A stretch of 64,000 bases of DNA from Zingiber officinale (Eukaryota; Streptophyta; Magnoliopsida; Zingiberales; Zingiberaceae), in NCBI RefSeq assembly GCF_018446385.1, contig NC_056000.1:55398722-55462721 (forward strand), in the 5' to 3' direction. Below, piece by piece: positions 24,350-35,590 of this stretch. The position numbers and the translations under genes were made by a program. Numbering within the stretch: the first letter of the stretch is position 1; each line of letters starts with the position of its first letter. The notes below the pieces were generated by a model. It saw only the letters and a list, made by a program, of their open reading frames with translations. It searched no databases and was not told the DNA's origin.

Positions 24350-24620
24350 CAAGTGGGTCAAAGAAGATCACATGTTGGTAAGGCAAATCCTAACTCAAGG
24401 GTTAGACAAAGAAAAATCTAAGTGGATTAAGAAGTACCGTACATTGACAAGAGGAAAGTTCTAACCGTGATTAGGCAAAGAAAAGTCTAAGTGGGTTAAG
24501 AAGGACAACACATTGGCAAGAGGAAAGTTCTAACTGTGGTTAGACAAAAGAAAGTTTAAGTGGGTCAAGGAAGACCGCGCGTTGGTAAGAGGAAAGTCTT
24601 AATTGTGGTTAGACAAGTGG
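24350..24620 (+). repeat. 69-bp tandem repeat, about four units
   Basis: Units beginning AAGTGGGTCAAAGAAG start near 24351, 24420, 24489 and 24558. Each contains GAGGAAAGTTCTAAC or a variant, then GGTTAGACAAA. Divergence between units shows the array is old. Confidence 0.75.
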
Positions 24621-24769
24621 ATCGAGGAGGACTGCATTTGGTGATCGGAAGTCTAAGTGAGCCAAAAGGTTGACTGGACACTCGGTAAGAACGTCCCAAC
24701 AAGTCACAGTTGACCGAAATGTTAGGCAAGGGAACCCTAAACTCAGACTAAGTGAGGTAGGGTTGGAGC

Positions 24770-25310
24770 AATTGATTGGGTAATCGATTGACCCAAGTTC
24801 AATAGATCAGTGGATCGATTGAGAGTACTTTCGCAATGAGGCGCAGTGAATCAATCGGGTAATCGATTCAGCTGGAAGCTAATTGATTACATGATCAATT
24901 GAGGTTGTTTTCACGAGAACAAAGAGGTGTTGAATTGTTCAACCCTCATCAATTGATTGAGTAATCGATTGAAATGTGTTTTTCACGGAACACAGTGTTT
25001 TACTATGATAAATCGATTGGGAAAGCGCCCGATCAATTGGGAGAAGCTCGCAACAAATAGTGGACTTTTGAATCAATCAGGTGATCGATTGAGCCACGTG
25101 AATCGATCAGGTGATCGATTAGGAGAAGTTCACGAGCGAACAGTGGACTTCTGAATTGATTGGGTGATCGATTAAGAAGCCTCGTAATCGATTAACTAAT
25201 CAATTGAGAGAAGAAGAAAAGAGTTGTTGCGAGGTTTGGACGACTACTAGATTTACTTGGATCTGACGTGGTAATCGATTGGGGGTAAGACCAATCGATT
25301 GGGAATCCTA
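24770..25310. repeat. ATCGATT-rich segment
   Basis: The words TAATCGATTG, GATCGATT and AATTGATT recur about every 20-40 bp, usually in pairs around GGGTAATCGATTGA. The core ATCGAT is palindromic. No coding sequence. It is part of the LTR-like block around it. Confidence 0.55.
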
Positions 25311-25888
25311 ATCCGTGAGATATAAAGACGTTCGAAGATTCAAATCATGATCTCTTCTTCTCCACCCCTCTCTACCAGTTCTTAAATCTTATTAGAGACA
25401 AATGTTGCTACACTTTCCAAGTATCAAAAGGCAATTCACAGGAACAAGAGATCAAGAGCAAAGGTCGTTCATTGTTGTATTCATTTCTTTGTTCTTATTA
25501 CATTTCTTGTTGTATTTCTCGTATTTGCTTGTACGAGACTTCTGCACTTACTAGAAAGATATTTTTCTTAGTGTACTATGAGTGAGGAGAATAGACTCTT
25601 GGATTAGTCATATCAAGAAGGTGGATACCAAGTAAAATCAAAGATATTAATATTACTTCAAATTTTTCACTTCAAATAATCATCAATGAAGTGATTGAAG
25701 TTAATCCTTCTAGCTTCCAAAGGGTGCTAACACAATTCAATTTTGTGCATCTTAAAAATCTTGATATTAGTTTCAATATAAACTAATATTTACACATGCT
25801 TAGGTTAACATCCATACAATGCTTATATACAATCTTATGCTTCCATCTAATTAAGTTGGATGAATTCAATGAGTTTTATGGTTTCCTT

Positions 25889-26283
25889 GAGGCAGGATCT
25901 CCTGGACCACTTTTTGTAGTCCAGGGGATGTGCCACTCGCATTTGTGGTCGGATCACGGTCGTGATCCGACTGTAAATGGTTGCGATCCCTTTCTGGGTT
26001 CACCGTCCTCATTAGATTATAGTTTTTGTTCGGAACGGGCGATCGGAAGCCATCCGAAGGACACTCTCGCTCGGCGCCCAGTAACCTGGCCACTTATCCA
26101 CCACCGGAGGCCTTCGGGCGGCCTCCGGCCGTCCGCTCCGAACAAAAACTATAACCTGGTGGGGACGATGAACCTAGGAAGGGATCGCAACCATTTGCGG
26201 CCAGATCGTGACCACGATCCGACCGCAAATGCGAGTGGCACATCCCCTGGACCATAAAAAAGTGGTCCAGGAGATCTGTGCTC
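25889..26283. mobile_element. MULE-like foldback element with 9-bp TSD
   Basis: GGTTTCCTT occurs exactly at 25880-25888 and 26284-26292. The 395 bp between form one long inverted repeat: the left arm from GAGGCAGGATCTCCTGGACC pairs with the right arm almost to the centre, where CCGAAGG on the left meets its complement on the right, leaving a loop of a few tens of bases. The arms differ by scattered substitutions. A 9-bp duplication and very long inverted ends point to a Mutator-type non-autonomous element. The GC-rich open frames on both strands are mirror effects of the palindrome. Confidence 0.8.
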
Positions 26284-26394
26284 GGTTTCCTTTATCACTC
26301 AAATAATTTTAATTATTAATTTCCCATTCATTGAAAAAATTAATTTAGTTTACTTGAAAAATAGTTCATCCATATCCTTATTTCAATGTTCTAA

Positions 26395-27289
26395 TTAAAT
26401 TTCGACCTAAGCGCCTAGTGCCTAGACACTAGGCGACCGCCAACGATACTAGAAAGTGGAAGGCAGCCAGCCTAAGAGGTCCTGTACAGTGCTAGATGAC
26501 CTTGGGTGCTACTAGGCATCATTGTATGCTACGAGGCGGTGACATTTTGAGCTTTTAAATCTAAAAGTATGATAAAAAAAAATGGGTTTTCCCTATCAAG
26601 TAAAGCTCTAAATCATCCTTAATCAATTTGCCTCTTCATCTTCTCACCATCGTGGAAGGTCTGCTTCATGGATTCGCCTCTTCATCTTTTCAATCATTCT
26701 GGTAACTAGTAAGTTTATTTTTTTCTGTTAATTTTTTTAGGAAGCAGTTTAGGCATCTTGCAGAGGCGTTTGCAACCACTAGATGCGTCGCAGGACACAC
26801 CCGCAACCATTGAATACCTCTCGCAATGCGTTTGCAGTCACCGGTGGCATCACGTCAAGAGCCCCCATGGTATTGTGGATAAAATTTTTATTTAATTAAT
26901 TCAATCAACTTCCAACTCGGATAATTCTAATAGATTTTCATAAAGCCTAATTAAAATTACCCAATAAAATATATAAAAAATATATTTAAAATTTAAATTT
27001 TTAATAAATATTATTAATTTATATAAATCAAATTTAAATATATATAAAATATATTTAAAATTTTAAAAATATTTAAAATTTCTAATAAATTTTATTTAAT
27101 TTGATTAAGATATATAAAAATATATATTCTCATACTTGTTAATGTTATTTTGTATGTATAATTTTATTTTAATATTTTATATTTTAATATTTTATATATA
27201 ATTATATCTTAATTTTATATATAATTTTTTCTCAGATTTGTTAATGATTTTAAGGTTTCTAAATTTATTTTTAATTCACTTGTTAGGTT
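26395..27289 (+). repeat. Left end of a hAT element remnant
   Basis: Starts with TAAGCGCCTAGTGCCTAGAC and GCGACCGCC words of a type often seen at ends of plant hAT elements. A related but degraded TGCCTAGATCGCCTAGGTAC segment lies at about 35735-35755, where the element would end. Between here and the transposase relic at 27290 is AT-rich non-coding DNA. Borders are inferred. Confidence 0.4.
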
Positions 27290-28165
27290 ATTACAATGAC
27301 AAGCAATTCATCTTCGACTTAAATCCAATAGTCTTAAGAGAAAGTCAAATGATATCAGATTGGAGTTTGGGATATTGATTAATCCTAAGAACCTCAACAA
27401 AATTAAATGCAAGTTGTGTGAAAAATGATATCGAGAGAAGTATATGAGATCAAGAAGCACATAGGAAATATATCTGATTATCGAAAAGCATTTCAAGAAA
27501 ATAAAAATAAGTGTAAACAAACTATTTTAGAAGGGAAAAATAAAAAGAAGAACAAAATAATAGAAGAACAAATTATATATGAGAGGTGAGTATTTATCTA
27601 GACGAAGAAGAAGGTCCTTAAATTGACGGGATAGATGGAATTAAAAAACTTCTTCCACTTGACCCTATATATAGATATGTATCGATAGTTGCTCCAGAAA
27701 ATATAGGTTCAACTGGGCGCAAAGCGTTTCATCAAAAAATATAACGAGACTTTTTTCAAAGAGAGAACTCAACAAGTTCAATAATATGTTGGAAGATGGG
27801 TTTATGAAATGAAATCTCATTTAATGTTGTTGATAATGATAGCTTCAAACAACTAATGGAAGTCATGGGTCAATTTGGACCAGAATTCAAGCCTCTAACT
27901 CAATATCAACTTAAGGAGTCATTGTTGAAAGCCGAAGTTGAAAGAATAAAACAATTGTTGAAGAAACACGAATAAGAATGGACAAATAATGGGTGTTTGA
28001 TCATGACCAATGCATGGAGTGATAGAAAAAGAAGAAACATCTTAAATTTATTTGCTATTTACAAGGAGGGTATTATGTTTTTAGAATCTAAGGAGTCTTC
28101 AAATGAGACACATATAGTTGAATTTATTTTTGAATATGTTGACAAGTGTATTAAACACATATAGT
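27290..28165 (+). pseudogene. hAT transposase relic, N-terminal part (DUF659-type region)
   Basis: Translation in shifting frames gives fragments typical of plant hAT transposases: KKHIGNISDYRKAF, GPEFKPLTQYQLKES, NNGCLIMTNAWSDRKRRNIL and EGIMFLESKESSNETH. The last two correspond to the DUF659 segment in the middle of such proteins. Several stops and frameshifts are present, so it is dead. The sequence stops at about 28165, where minus-strand copia sequence begins, and resumes at about 34650. The part missing between the two pieces is roughly 200 residues, so there was a deletion as well as an insertion. Confidence 0.65.
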
Positions 28166-28282
28166 TGAATCCAGATAAACTTAAGCATGGCTACCGGTGA
28201 AAAAGTTTCCTTTTTCAACAAGCCTTGCTTTGAAAGTTTCCACCTTCCAGTCTATCCCTCTTTTCCTATTATAGACTTATTT

Positions 28283-29960
28283 TCACCCAATGACTTTTAC
28301 ACCATTTGGTGATTCTACAAGCTCCCAGACTTTATTAGAATACATATATTCTAATTCTGTATTCATTGCTCTTTTCAAAGATGTTGTATCTTTATCTTGG
28401 AGTGCTTCATCATATGTCCGGGGATCAGGTTCATGTCCACCAGGGATCGAGTCCAAAGACTCTCCCAAAACATGAATCTTTTAGGTTGCCTAACAACCCT
28501 CCCACTACGATGAGGCACTTTCTGCAATTGTGTATCATTTGTGATATGTGTTGCAGTTTCTTGTGATATTTTATCTTGTACAGTTGGTACTAGGTTAGAC
28601 GCATCCTTTAATTTCCTTAAGAACAATTTTTACTCATGGGTTTGTGGTTCATAGTATAGTCCTTTTCTAAAATCGGGCATTGGTGCTAACAATGATCTTC
28701 CGATTTTGAGGACTATAAATCACCTTTCGTTTCTCTAGGATTACTTACAAATAAGTGAATTCCTGCCCAACTTATCAGTGTCTCTCATGTGCTAGACCAC
28801 CCAAATCCGAATATGCTTCAGACTAGGCTTACGCCCATTCTGTAATTCTATGGGAGTAGAGAGTTCTGACTTAGAAGGTACTATGTTCACTTCCGTTTCC
28901 AGTATATATCTTTAAAACGAATTTGGTAATTTTCTGAATAACTCATCATCGATCTAATTATTCCATAAGAGCCTTATACCTTCTTTCTACTACACCATTC
29001 TGTTGGGGTGTACCAGGTGCAGTTAGTTGGGATTGAATCCCGACTTCTAATAAGTGACTCATAAACTCTCCTAAGAGGCACTTGTTACTACGATTTCACC
29101 GTAGTATCTTGATACTTTTACTTTGACGTTAATCCACATCAGCCTAGTATTCTTTGAACTAATCAAAGCACTTAGACTTATGGCGAGTCAAGTAAATGTA
29201 TCCTTATCTTGAATAGTCGGTCTATAAAAGAGATGAAATATTCGAAACATCCTCTTGCCTGGATAGTCAAAGGTCTACACAAATCAAAATGAACCAATTC
29301 CAACATATCTTTGGCTCTATACCCCTTTAAAGCTTCTTGGTTATTTTTCCTTCCAAGTAAGACTCGCAGGTTGGAAAGATTTCCACTACCAATGAACTCA
29401 AGAGTTCATTGGTTATTATCCTTTGAATCCTACTCAAGTTAATATAATCTAGCCTTGGATGCCAAAAATATGATTGGTTCATTTCCGAAGGTTACTTTCT
29501 CTTAAAGTTAAAAAATGTGTTATTAATCTCCATTTATTACATCGTGGGAGTTATTGGATTATAAATTGTCAACCAATGTACCAGAACAGATAACTTCCAT
29601 ATTTTTCTTGATAACAAGTTTGTTATCAAAATAGATAGAATATCTATTCTTTAATAGTTTAGAAACTGAAATCAGACTCTTTCTAAACTTAGTACGTAAA
29701 GATAATTTCTAATAATCGATATTTTATTCCTATCAAAGGATAAACATCTCTCACTGCAACAGTTGCTACTTTTACAGCAGTGTCCATGTGGACGGTGATT
29801 TATATAGTTGTCAGATTTCCTGTAACCCCTGCAATGAATTACAGACATAATCAGTGGTTCCTGTATCTACACACCAGGTACTGGTAGATAACACCACTAA
29901 ATATGTTTCAACAACTAATAAAATACACCGTTATTGTTCTCAGTTTTGTGAGGACAGTCT
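28283..29960 (-). pseudogene. Copia pol relic: protease, GAG-pre-integrase, start of reverse transcriptase
   Basis: Minus-strand translation with many stops gives a protease-like segment near 29850, an integrase zinc-finger region near 29330-29470 (HINLNRI-like words and LELVHFDLCRPLT), and near 28300-28600 the junction to reverse transcriptase (RSGRVVRQPKRF, then ELEYMYSNKVWELVE). The order matches copia pol (protease, integrase, reverse transcriptase). The frame is broken repeatedly and the catalytic half of the reverse transcriptase is missing. Confidence 0.6.
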
Positions 29961-30074
29961 ACCTTAATGTCCAAGTTTTCCAATCATTACAATTGGGACT
30001 ACTAAGTCTATTCTATAGTATAACAGCTAGGGGATTGACTAACATTTGTAAACCTAAGAATCACAAAATTATTT

Positions 30075-30555
30075 GGTCAAGACCAACATTTCAAAATCTC
30101 CGTGAATTTTGTATGTCACGTTAGTGTGGACGTATACAAATTCTAAAAAGAGATTTTATCCATTAATTTTATTATCTTGTCAACCTATGACAAATAAAAT
30201 TAATAGTTGATCTGTCTTTGATCAAATATTTGGTCAAGACTCTAAATTTAAAATAATATTGATTCCTTTAACAATACTATTTAAATTTACCAACATCTCA
30301 AAACACCGTGAATTTTGCATGTCACGTTAGTGTGGACGTATACAAAATCATCATTTGTAAGAGGAGGGTTTTACCCATTAACTATCTTGTCAACCTAACT
30401 TTATGACAAACAAAATTATCTCAAACACCATTAATTTTGTATGCCACGTTAGTGTGGACGTATACAAAATCAATCATTTGTAAGAGGGATTTTAACCCAT
30501 TAATTTTATTATCTTGTCACCCTAGTTTTATGACAAATTAATAGTTGATTTCCCT
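30075..30555 (-). repeat. Three tandem copies in the copia leader
   Basis: The phrase GTCACGTTAGTGTGGACGTA occurs near 30115 and 30318, with GCCACGTTAGTGTGG near 30443. Each copy is followed by TATACAAA and, further on, CCATTAA..CTTGTCA. Spacing is about 203 and 125 bp. The repeat lies in the untranslated leader of the element above. Confidence 0.7.
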
Positions 30556-31284
30556 TTGGTCACACAAGTGATAGCAGTGACTCTGTTAGGGAGGATACTA
30601 TTAAATGTGTCTAAGTGTATACCATTACTTGATACTAAGTCCATTAAATAGAATTGTGCCCCTTCAGTTGGAGAAGATCACACACATCCTAAATAACTTC
30701 CTATAACCATCCATTAAGGAAGTTTGATCTAGTGATCCCAAACAAACTCATCCATTGTGGAGGGAGGCACTCAGAGCCAACACACAAGCTTGTTGCATCA
30801 CTTACAAACCAGTAATGGAGACCGTGGGATTAATATATTAATCCATCTCCCATTTAGTTATTTAAGGTGAGGAATTTTAACCTATGCTAGCATATAACAC
30901 ATGCAAACACACACATCACAGTAAATAAAAGCAATAAACATGGAAATTAATTTTCCAACTATTATGACATTTTCATCACTGTCCTCCGTGTGCTCCAACC
31001 TTATCTGCTGCCATCTTTAGCCACCGCCATCGGGTCGCGTTGTCGCATCTATCTTGCGTCTTATTCTGCTGCGCCTCTGGTCCTCCGATAGCACCACGCA
31101 TCGCAAGGATATGGTCCGCGACAAATATAGAATTTTACATACATCGATCCTATATTCCATAAAGGAATGTACATATATTCTAGATCGAACAAAAAATGTA
31201 AAATCCTAATAACTAATACAGCTCCTGCTGTATTTAATTTTACAATCATGCACACACAATTAAATGCCCTTGACATGTCCAAGG

Positions 31285-31951
31285 TGTTGGGGTTGCAAGG
31301 TTGCAAACATAGTCTCATATTGGAAACACATGGGAAAGATCATGGGTTTATAAGAGAAAAGATATCTCCATTGGTATGAGGCCTTTTGGGGAGAGCCCAA
31401 GAGCAAAGTCATGAGGGTCTAGGCCCAAAGTGGACAATATCATGCTATTGTGGAGATATCTAAATTCTTTTCGATCCAACAAGTGGTATCAGAGCCCGGA
31501 CTGCCAGAAGGTTTAACCGCCGACTGTGCACAAGAGCTATGGTCTGATTGAGCCATGTGGGTACAATATTGACCTCGAACAAAGGAAGTGGAGGCTCCTA
31601 TGTTCGGATCAAGAGGACCAGACACCAGGCAGGAAGTCCTAGTTGCGACTAGGCAAGGAAGTCATAGTAGGTCGGGTGAACCGAGGGGCAGGAAGACCTG
31701 GTGGGTCGAGGATCGGACGTGGGAAGCCTATGGTCCTTTGTTTGAGGGGGGGATTGTTGGGGTTGCAAGGTTGCAAACATAGTCCCATATTGGAAACACA
31801 TGGGAAAGATCATGGGTTTATAAGAGAAAAGATATCTCCATTGGTATGAGGCCTTTTGGGGAGAGCCCAAGAGCAAAGCCATGAGGGTCTAGGCCCAAAG
31901 TGGACAATATCATGCTATTGTGGAGATATCTAAATTCTTTTCGATCCAACA
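31285..31951 (+). mobile_element. TRIM (terminal-repeat retrotransposon in miniature)
   Basis: Two 197-bp direct repeats, 31285-31481 and 31755-31951, start TGTTGGGGTTGC and end TTCGATCCAACA. They differ at about two bases. Two bases after the first comes TGGTATCAGAGCCCGG (31484), a good primer site for initiator tRNA-Met. Just before the second is the purine tract GAGGGGGGGAT. CAAGG flanks both ends (31280-31284 and 31952-31956). The 273-bp interior has no gag or pol. It is a complete, probably recent non-autonomous LTR element that depends on enzymes from elsewhere, inserted in the copia leader in the opposite orientation. Confidence 0.92.
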
Positions 31952-32097
31952 CAAGGGTCCAATCACACACAATAAAAATATGTCATAATAGTTGGAGTCT
32001 GCAATCACAAAGTTAACACATCCTACTATTATCCTGCCTAAATTATGTATGACATGTGCATAACTTATTTGAAAACCAAACACACAGAGACAAACCC

Positions 32098-32111
32098 TAG
32101 CTCTGATACCA
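32098..32111 (-). other. Primer-binding site of the degenerate copia element
   Basis: The plus-strand GCTCTGATACCAAT reads ATTGGTATCAGAGC on the element strand, directly after the CAACA end of the LTR. It is complementary to the 3' end of initiator tRNA-Met, the usual primer for copia elements. Confidence 0.8.
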
Positions 32112-32112
32112 A

Positions 32113-34626
32113 TTGTTGGTTAGTCCTAAGAAAATTAGAAATCGCAGACGGAACTTAACATCATTGATTCCAAATTTAACTTATCTGTTCTTAATGGTTT
32201 AGATTTGAATCGCAAACGGAACTTAACACTATTGATTCAAATCTACCTAAGTTATTAATTCCATAAATATTAATTTCCAAAATAGCTTCCAGGACTGCAT
32301 GGCGAGGCACATGGCCTTCTTGGATATGGGAGCAACCACCACCGCCTAGGCAAAGCCTTTTAAGGAAAGCTAATATTTATTTCCTTAAATAACTCTAGGT
32401 TAACCAAAAAGAACAATCGAATCACAAATTCAAAAAAGAAGAAAACACAAACTCGAAAAAACTATTTCAAAAACTCTAGAATCATATGTCTCTTGTGTTT
32501 GGCATTTCCATAAATAACTATACAAAGAAAACTAGTATGATGCGGAAAACAATTACTAGTTATACCTTTCTTTGTAAGCAAAATAACCTCTTGATCTTCT
32601 ACTATATTCCTCTTCTTATCTCATACGTTGTGTGGGCAACGATCTTCTGAGATGAGAACCACCAAGCTCCTTCTTCTCCAAGCTAGATTCGGCCACCATT
32701 AATTCTCCATGAGAAGTAAAGGTCCGACCTCCACCACCAAGCTCCAAGGGACGCTAGAAACAAAGCCTTTTTTCTCTCCTTCTTCTCCTAGCTAGAACCG
32801 GCCACCATGGACTTCCCTTAAGTTGATGCCGCTGGCCACAAAGCAGGAAGAGAAAAGAAGGAGAAGAGGAGACCCTAGGGCCAGCCACACCAAGGAGGAA
32901 AAGAGAGGAAGAAAAGAATAGAGTCGTTAGCCATGAAGACACCTCTACCCCCTCTTTTATAATCCTTAGTCTTGGCAAATAAGGAAATTTTAATAAAAAA
33001 ATTCCTCAATTCTTTTGCCATGAAAAGGAAAATTTAATTAATTAAAAATCAATTTTCTTTTCTCAATTCATATGGCCGGCCACTTTCTCCCCAAAACAAG
33101 GAAAGTTTTAATTAAAACAATAATTAAAACTTCCTAATTTGTTTCCGAAAATTTATAAAAATTTCTCCAATAATTTTTCCCTTCATGGTGATTTATAAAA
33201 AAGAAATTTTATAAATTAAAATCTTTCTTTTAAACATGTGGATAATTTCCAAAAAGGAAAGTTATCTCTAAAAATTAAAATCTCTTTTCAATCTACAAAT
33301 AAGGAAAGATATCAAATCTTTTCTTAATCTTTTGTAGAAACTAATAAAAGAGAATATTTAATTTTTAAAACTCTCTTTTAAATTATGATCATGGTTAAAA
33401 AGGTAAGTTTTCTCAAAATTAAAATCTCCTTTCAATCTACAAATAAGGAAAGATTTCAAATCTTTTTTTAATCTTTTGTAGAAAGCTATAAAAGGAAAGA
33501 TTTAAATTTTAAACTCTCTTTTAAAAAACATGATATCCACATAAGAAATAATTTTAATAAAAATCCTTTTTAATATTCTAGTGGCCGGCCACCTAAGCTT
33601 GGGACCCAAGCTTTGGCCGGCCACCAACTTGACTCATCCACTTGGTCTTAGTCGGCCCTAGCTAGGGTTCCAAGCTAGCTTGGCCGACCCCATTAGGATG
33701 GGTAAGAATGTGGGTATGTGGTGAATATAAATCTCTATATATAAGAGGCTACGATAGGGACCGAGAGGAGGAATTGATTTTGGTCTCCCGATGAAATTAA
33801 GTTTCCCGTGTTCGCCCCGAACACACAACTTAATTTCATCAATAATAATTCATTCCACTAAAGAACTATTATTGAACTACCGCACCAATCCCAAATTATA
33901 TTTTTTGGTTTCTTCTTATTATGAGTGTGTTAGTCTCCATGTGTTTAAGATGCCGAATGTCCACTAATTAAATAAGTTACTGACAACTCACTTAATTAAT
34001 ATCTTAGTCCAAGAGTAGTACCACTCAACTTTATCGTCATGTCGGACTAAATCCACCTGCAGGGTTTAACATGACAATCCTTATGAGCTCCTCTTGGGGA
34101 CATTATCAACCTAGATCACTAGGACACAGTTTCCTTCTATAATCAACAACATACACTATAAGTGATTTCATTTCCCAACTTATCGGGCTTATTGATTTAT
34201 CGAACTAAATCTCACCCATTGATAAATTAAAGAAATAAATATCAAATATATGTACTTGTTATTATATTAGGATTAAGAGCACACACTTCCATAATAACTG
34301 AGGTCTTTGTTTCTTTATAAAGTCAGTATAAAAGAAATGACCTCTAATGGTCCTACTCAATACACTCTAAGTGTACTAGTGTAATTATATAGTTAAGATA
34401 AACTAATACTTAATTACACTACGACATTCCAATGGTTTGTTCCTTTCCATCTTGGTCGTGAGCTACTGTTTATAATTTATAAGGTACTGATAACACGATC
34501 TTCTGTGTGTGACACCACACACTATGTTATGTACAATATAAATTAATTGAACATCTACATTTGGTATATATAAATATAGACACTTGACCAATGTAATTCT
34601 TATTTCTAGATAAATGTTTATACCAA
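32113..34626 (-). repeat. 5' LTR of the degenerate copia element
   Basis: About 2.5 kb of non-coding DNA upstream of the primer site on the minus strand, ending CCAACA. The distal border near 34626 is set by the point where hAT transposase words resume. It includes a GGCCGGCCAC..GTGGCCGGCC-type inverted motif around 33580-33630 and several AAATCTTTCC reiterations between 33220 and 33500. Confidence 0.55.
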
Positions 34627-34649
34627 AAGCTAGGCTTTTAATATACATC

Positions 34650-35590
34650 CTAATAATGGAATCAAATTATCAACCTATTATAATGATTTTTGAGTCAAAA
34701 ATGAATGATAGACTTTATATATCATTGCATATCATTGTCTTTTTGTTGAATCCCTATTTTTACTATAAATATAGCTCTATTGCTCTTTTTGAGGAGGTTG
34801 CGACGGAGATTTTTGAATGCATGAAAATTTTACATGCCAATGAGTATCTACAAGATACAATTATTAATAAGGAATTTGCAGAATACATAGACAATACTGG
34901 TTATTTGGAAAGACATTGGCAACAAAATCATGTGAACAAATAATGATACATTTGATTCGTGTATTTGGTGAAGTATATATGGTGCTCACACATCCAACTT
35001 GCTAAGAGTGGCATTAAGGATACTTTTAATAACTACAATTTCATCTTATTATGAAAGAAATTGAAGTATATTTGAAGGAATCAATTTTAAACTTTAAGTT
35101 TTAATTAAAATAAAATATTAATTTTTAAAGTTTATATTCATTAAAATAAAATATTAATTTTTAAAGTTTATATTCATGTTACTAAATATAATATTTATTT
35201 TCTCTCTTTTTTAAGATTAATATAAAGAAAAAAAATAGGTCGAATGTCAATAGGTTGAACAATCTAATATTTGTCCAATTTAATACCAGACTATTGAATA
35301 AACAAAAAAGAAAAAAAAATGTTGATATCTTTCTTGTAAAAGATGCTTCAAATGCACAAGATTGAATTGTAAATGGCGTAGAAGATAATAAAGTTGAACT
35401 AGATTCCAGGCTCACATGACAAATGGTTGATAAACCAAGTGAGTAGATGAAAATCTATAATCCCGAATAAGCTTTAGAACGAGAGAATTTCACAAGAATG
35501 ATTTTGTATCCAAAGAAGAAGAGGGGGATCACAATGATGATATTAAGTTTGTATCGGTGAAAAATGAGTTGTTAAAAATTATAGAAAGTA
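34650..35590 (+). pseudogene. hAT transposase relic, C-terminal part with dimerisation region
   Basis: Continues the relic at 27290-28165. Readable words include YQPIIMIFESKMNDRL, SSIALFEEVATEIFEC and ILHANEY, then in other frames a segment like GAHTSNLLRVALRI (hAT dimerisation domain) and NLIFVQFNTRLLNKQKRK. Frames shift several times, so it is non-functional. The piece fits the same plant hAT sub-family as the upstream part. Confidence 0.65.

Larger units (their letters stand above)
24088..25740 (+). repeat. Decayed LTR-like sequence with internal tandem repeats
   Basis: A non-coding block that starts with short reiterated phrases (GGTTAGGCAAAGATAAAG, period about 30 bp, 24240-24325), continues with a 69-bp tandem array and an ATCGATT-rich part, and ends in a T-rich region with TTGTATTTCTCGTATTTGC. 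No open frame, primer site or target duplication was found. An LTR of an old gypsy-type element is the likeliest reading. Confidence 0.35.
28170..34630 (-). mobile_element. Degenerate long-LTR Ty1/copia retrotransposon, 3' part missing
   Basis: On the minus strand: an LTR of about 2.5 kb (32113-34626), a primer-binding site, a leader with a TRIM insertion and a triple repeat, then remnants of protease, integrase and the start of reverse transcriptase. Most of gag, the rest of reverse transcriptase, RNase H and the 3' LTR are absent. It has inserted in the hAT remnant. The long LTR and element order resemble Angela-like copia elements of monocots, which is inference. There is no coding capacity. 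Confidence 0.65.

Noticed and set aside
25796..26257. 153-residue open frame and the opposite frame at 25866-26093
   Set aside because: Both arise because the sequence is a palindrome; the two translations mirror each other and show no family.
31588..31849. Short open frames inside the TRIM
   Set aside because: They run from the internal region into the LTR and have no gag or pol features.
33580..33630. GGCCGGCCAC inverted motif as a terminator or operator
   Set aside because: Lies inside an LTR of a dead copia element; no evidence of function.
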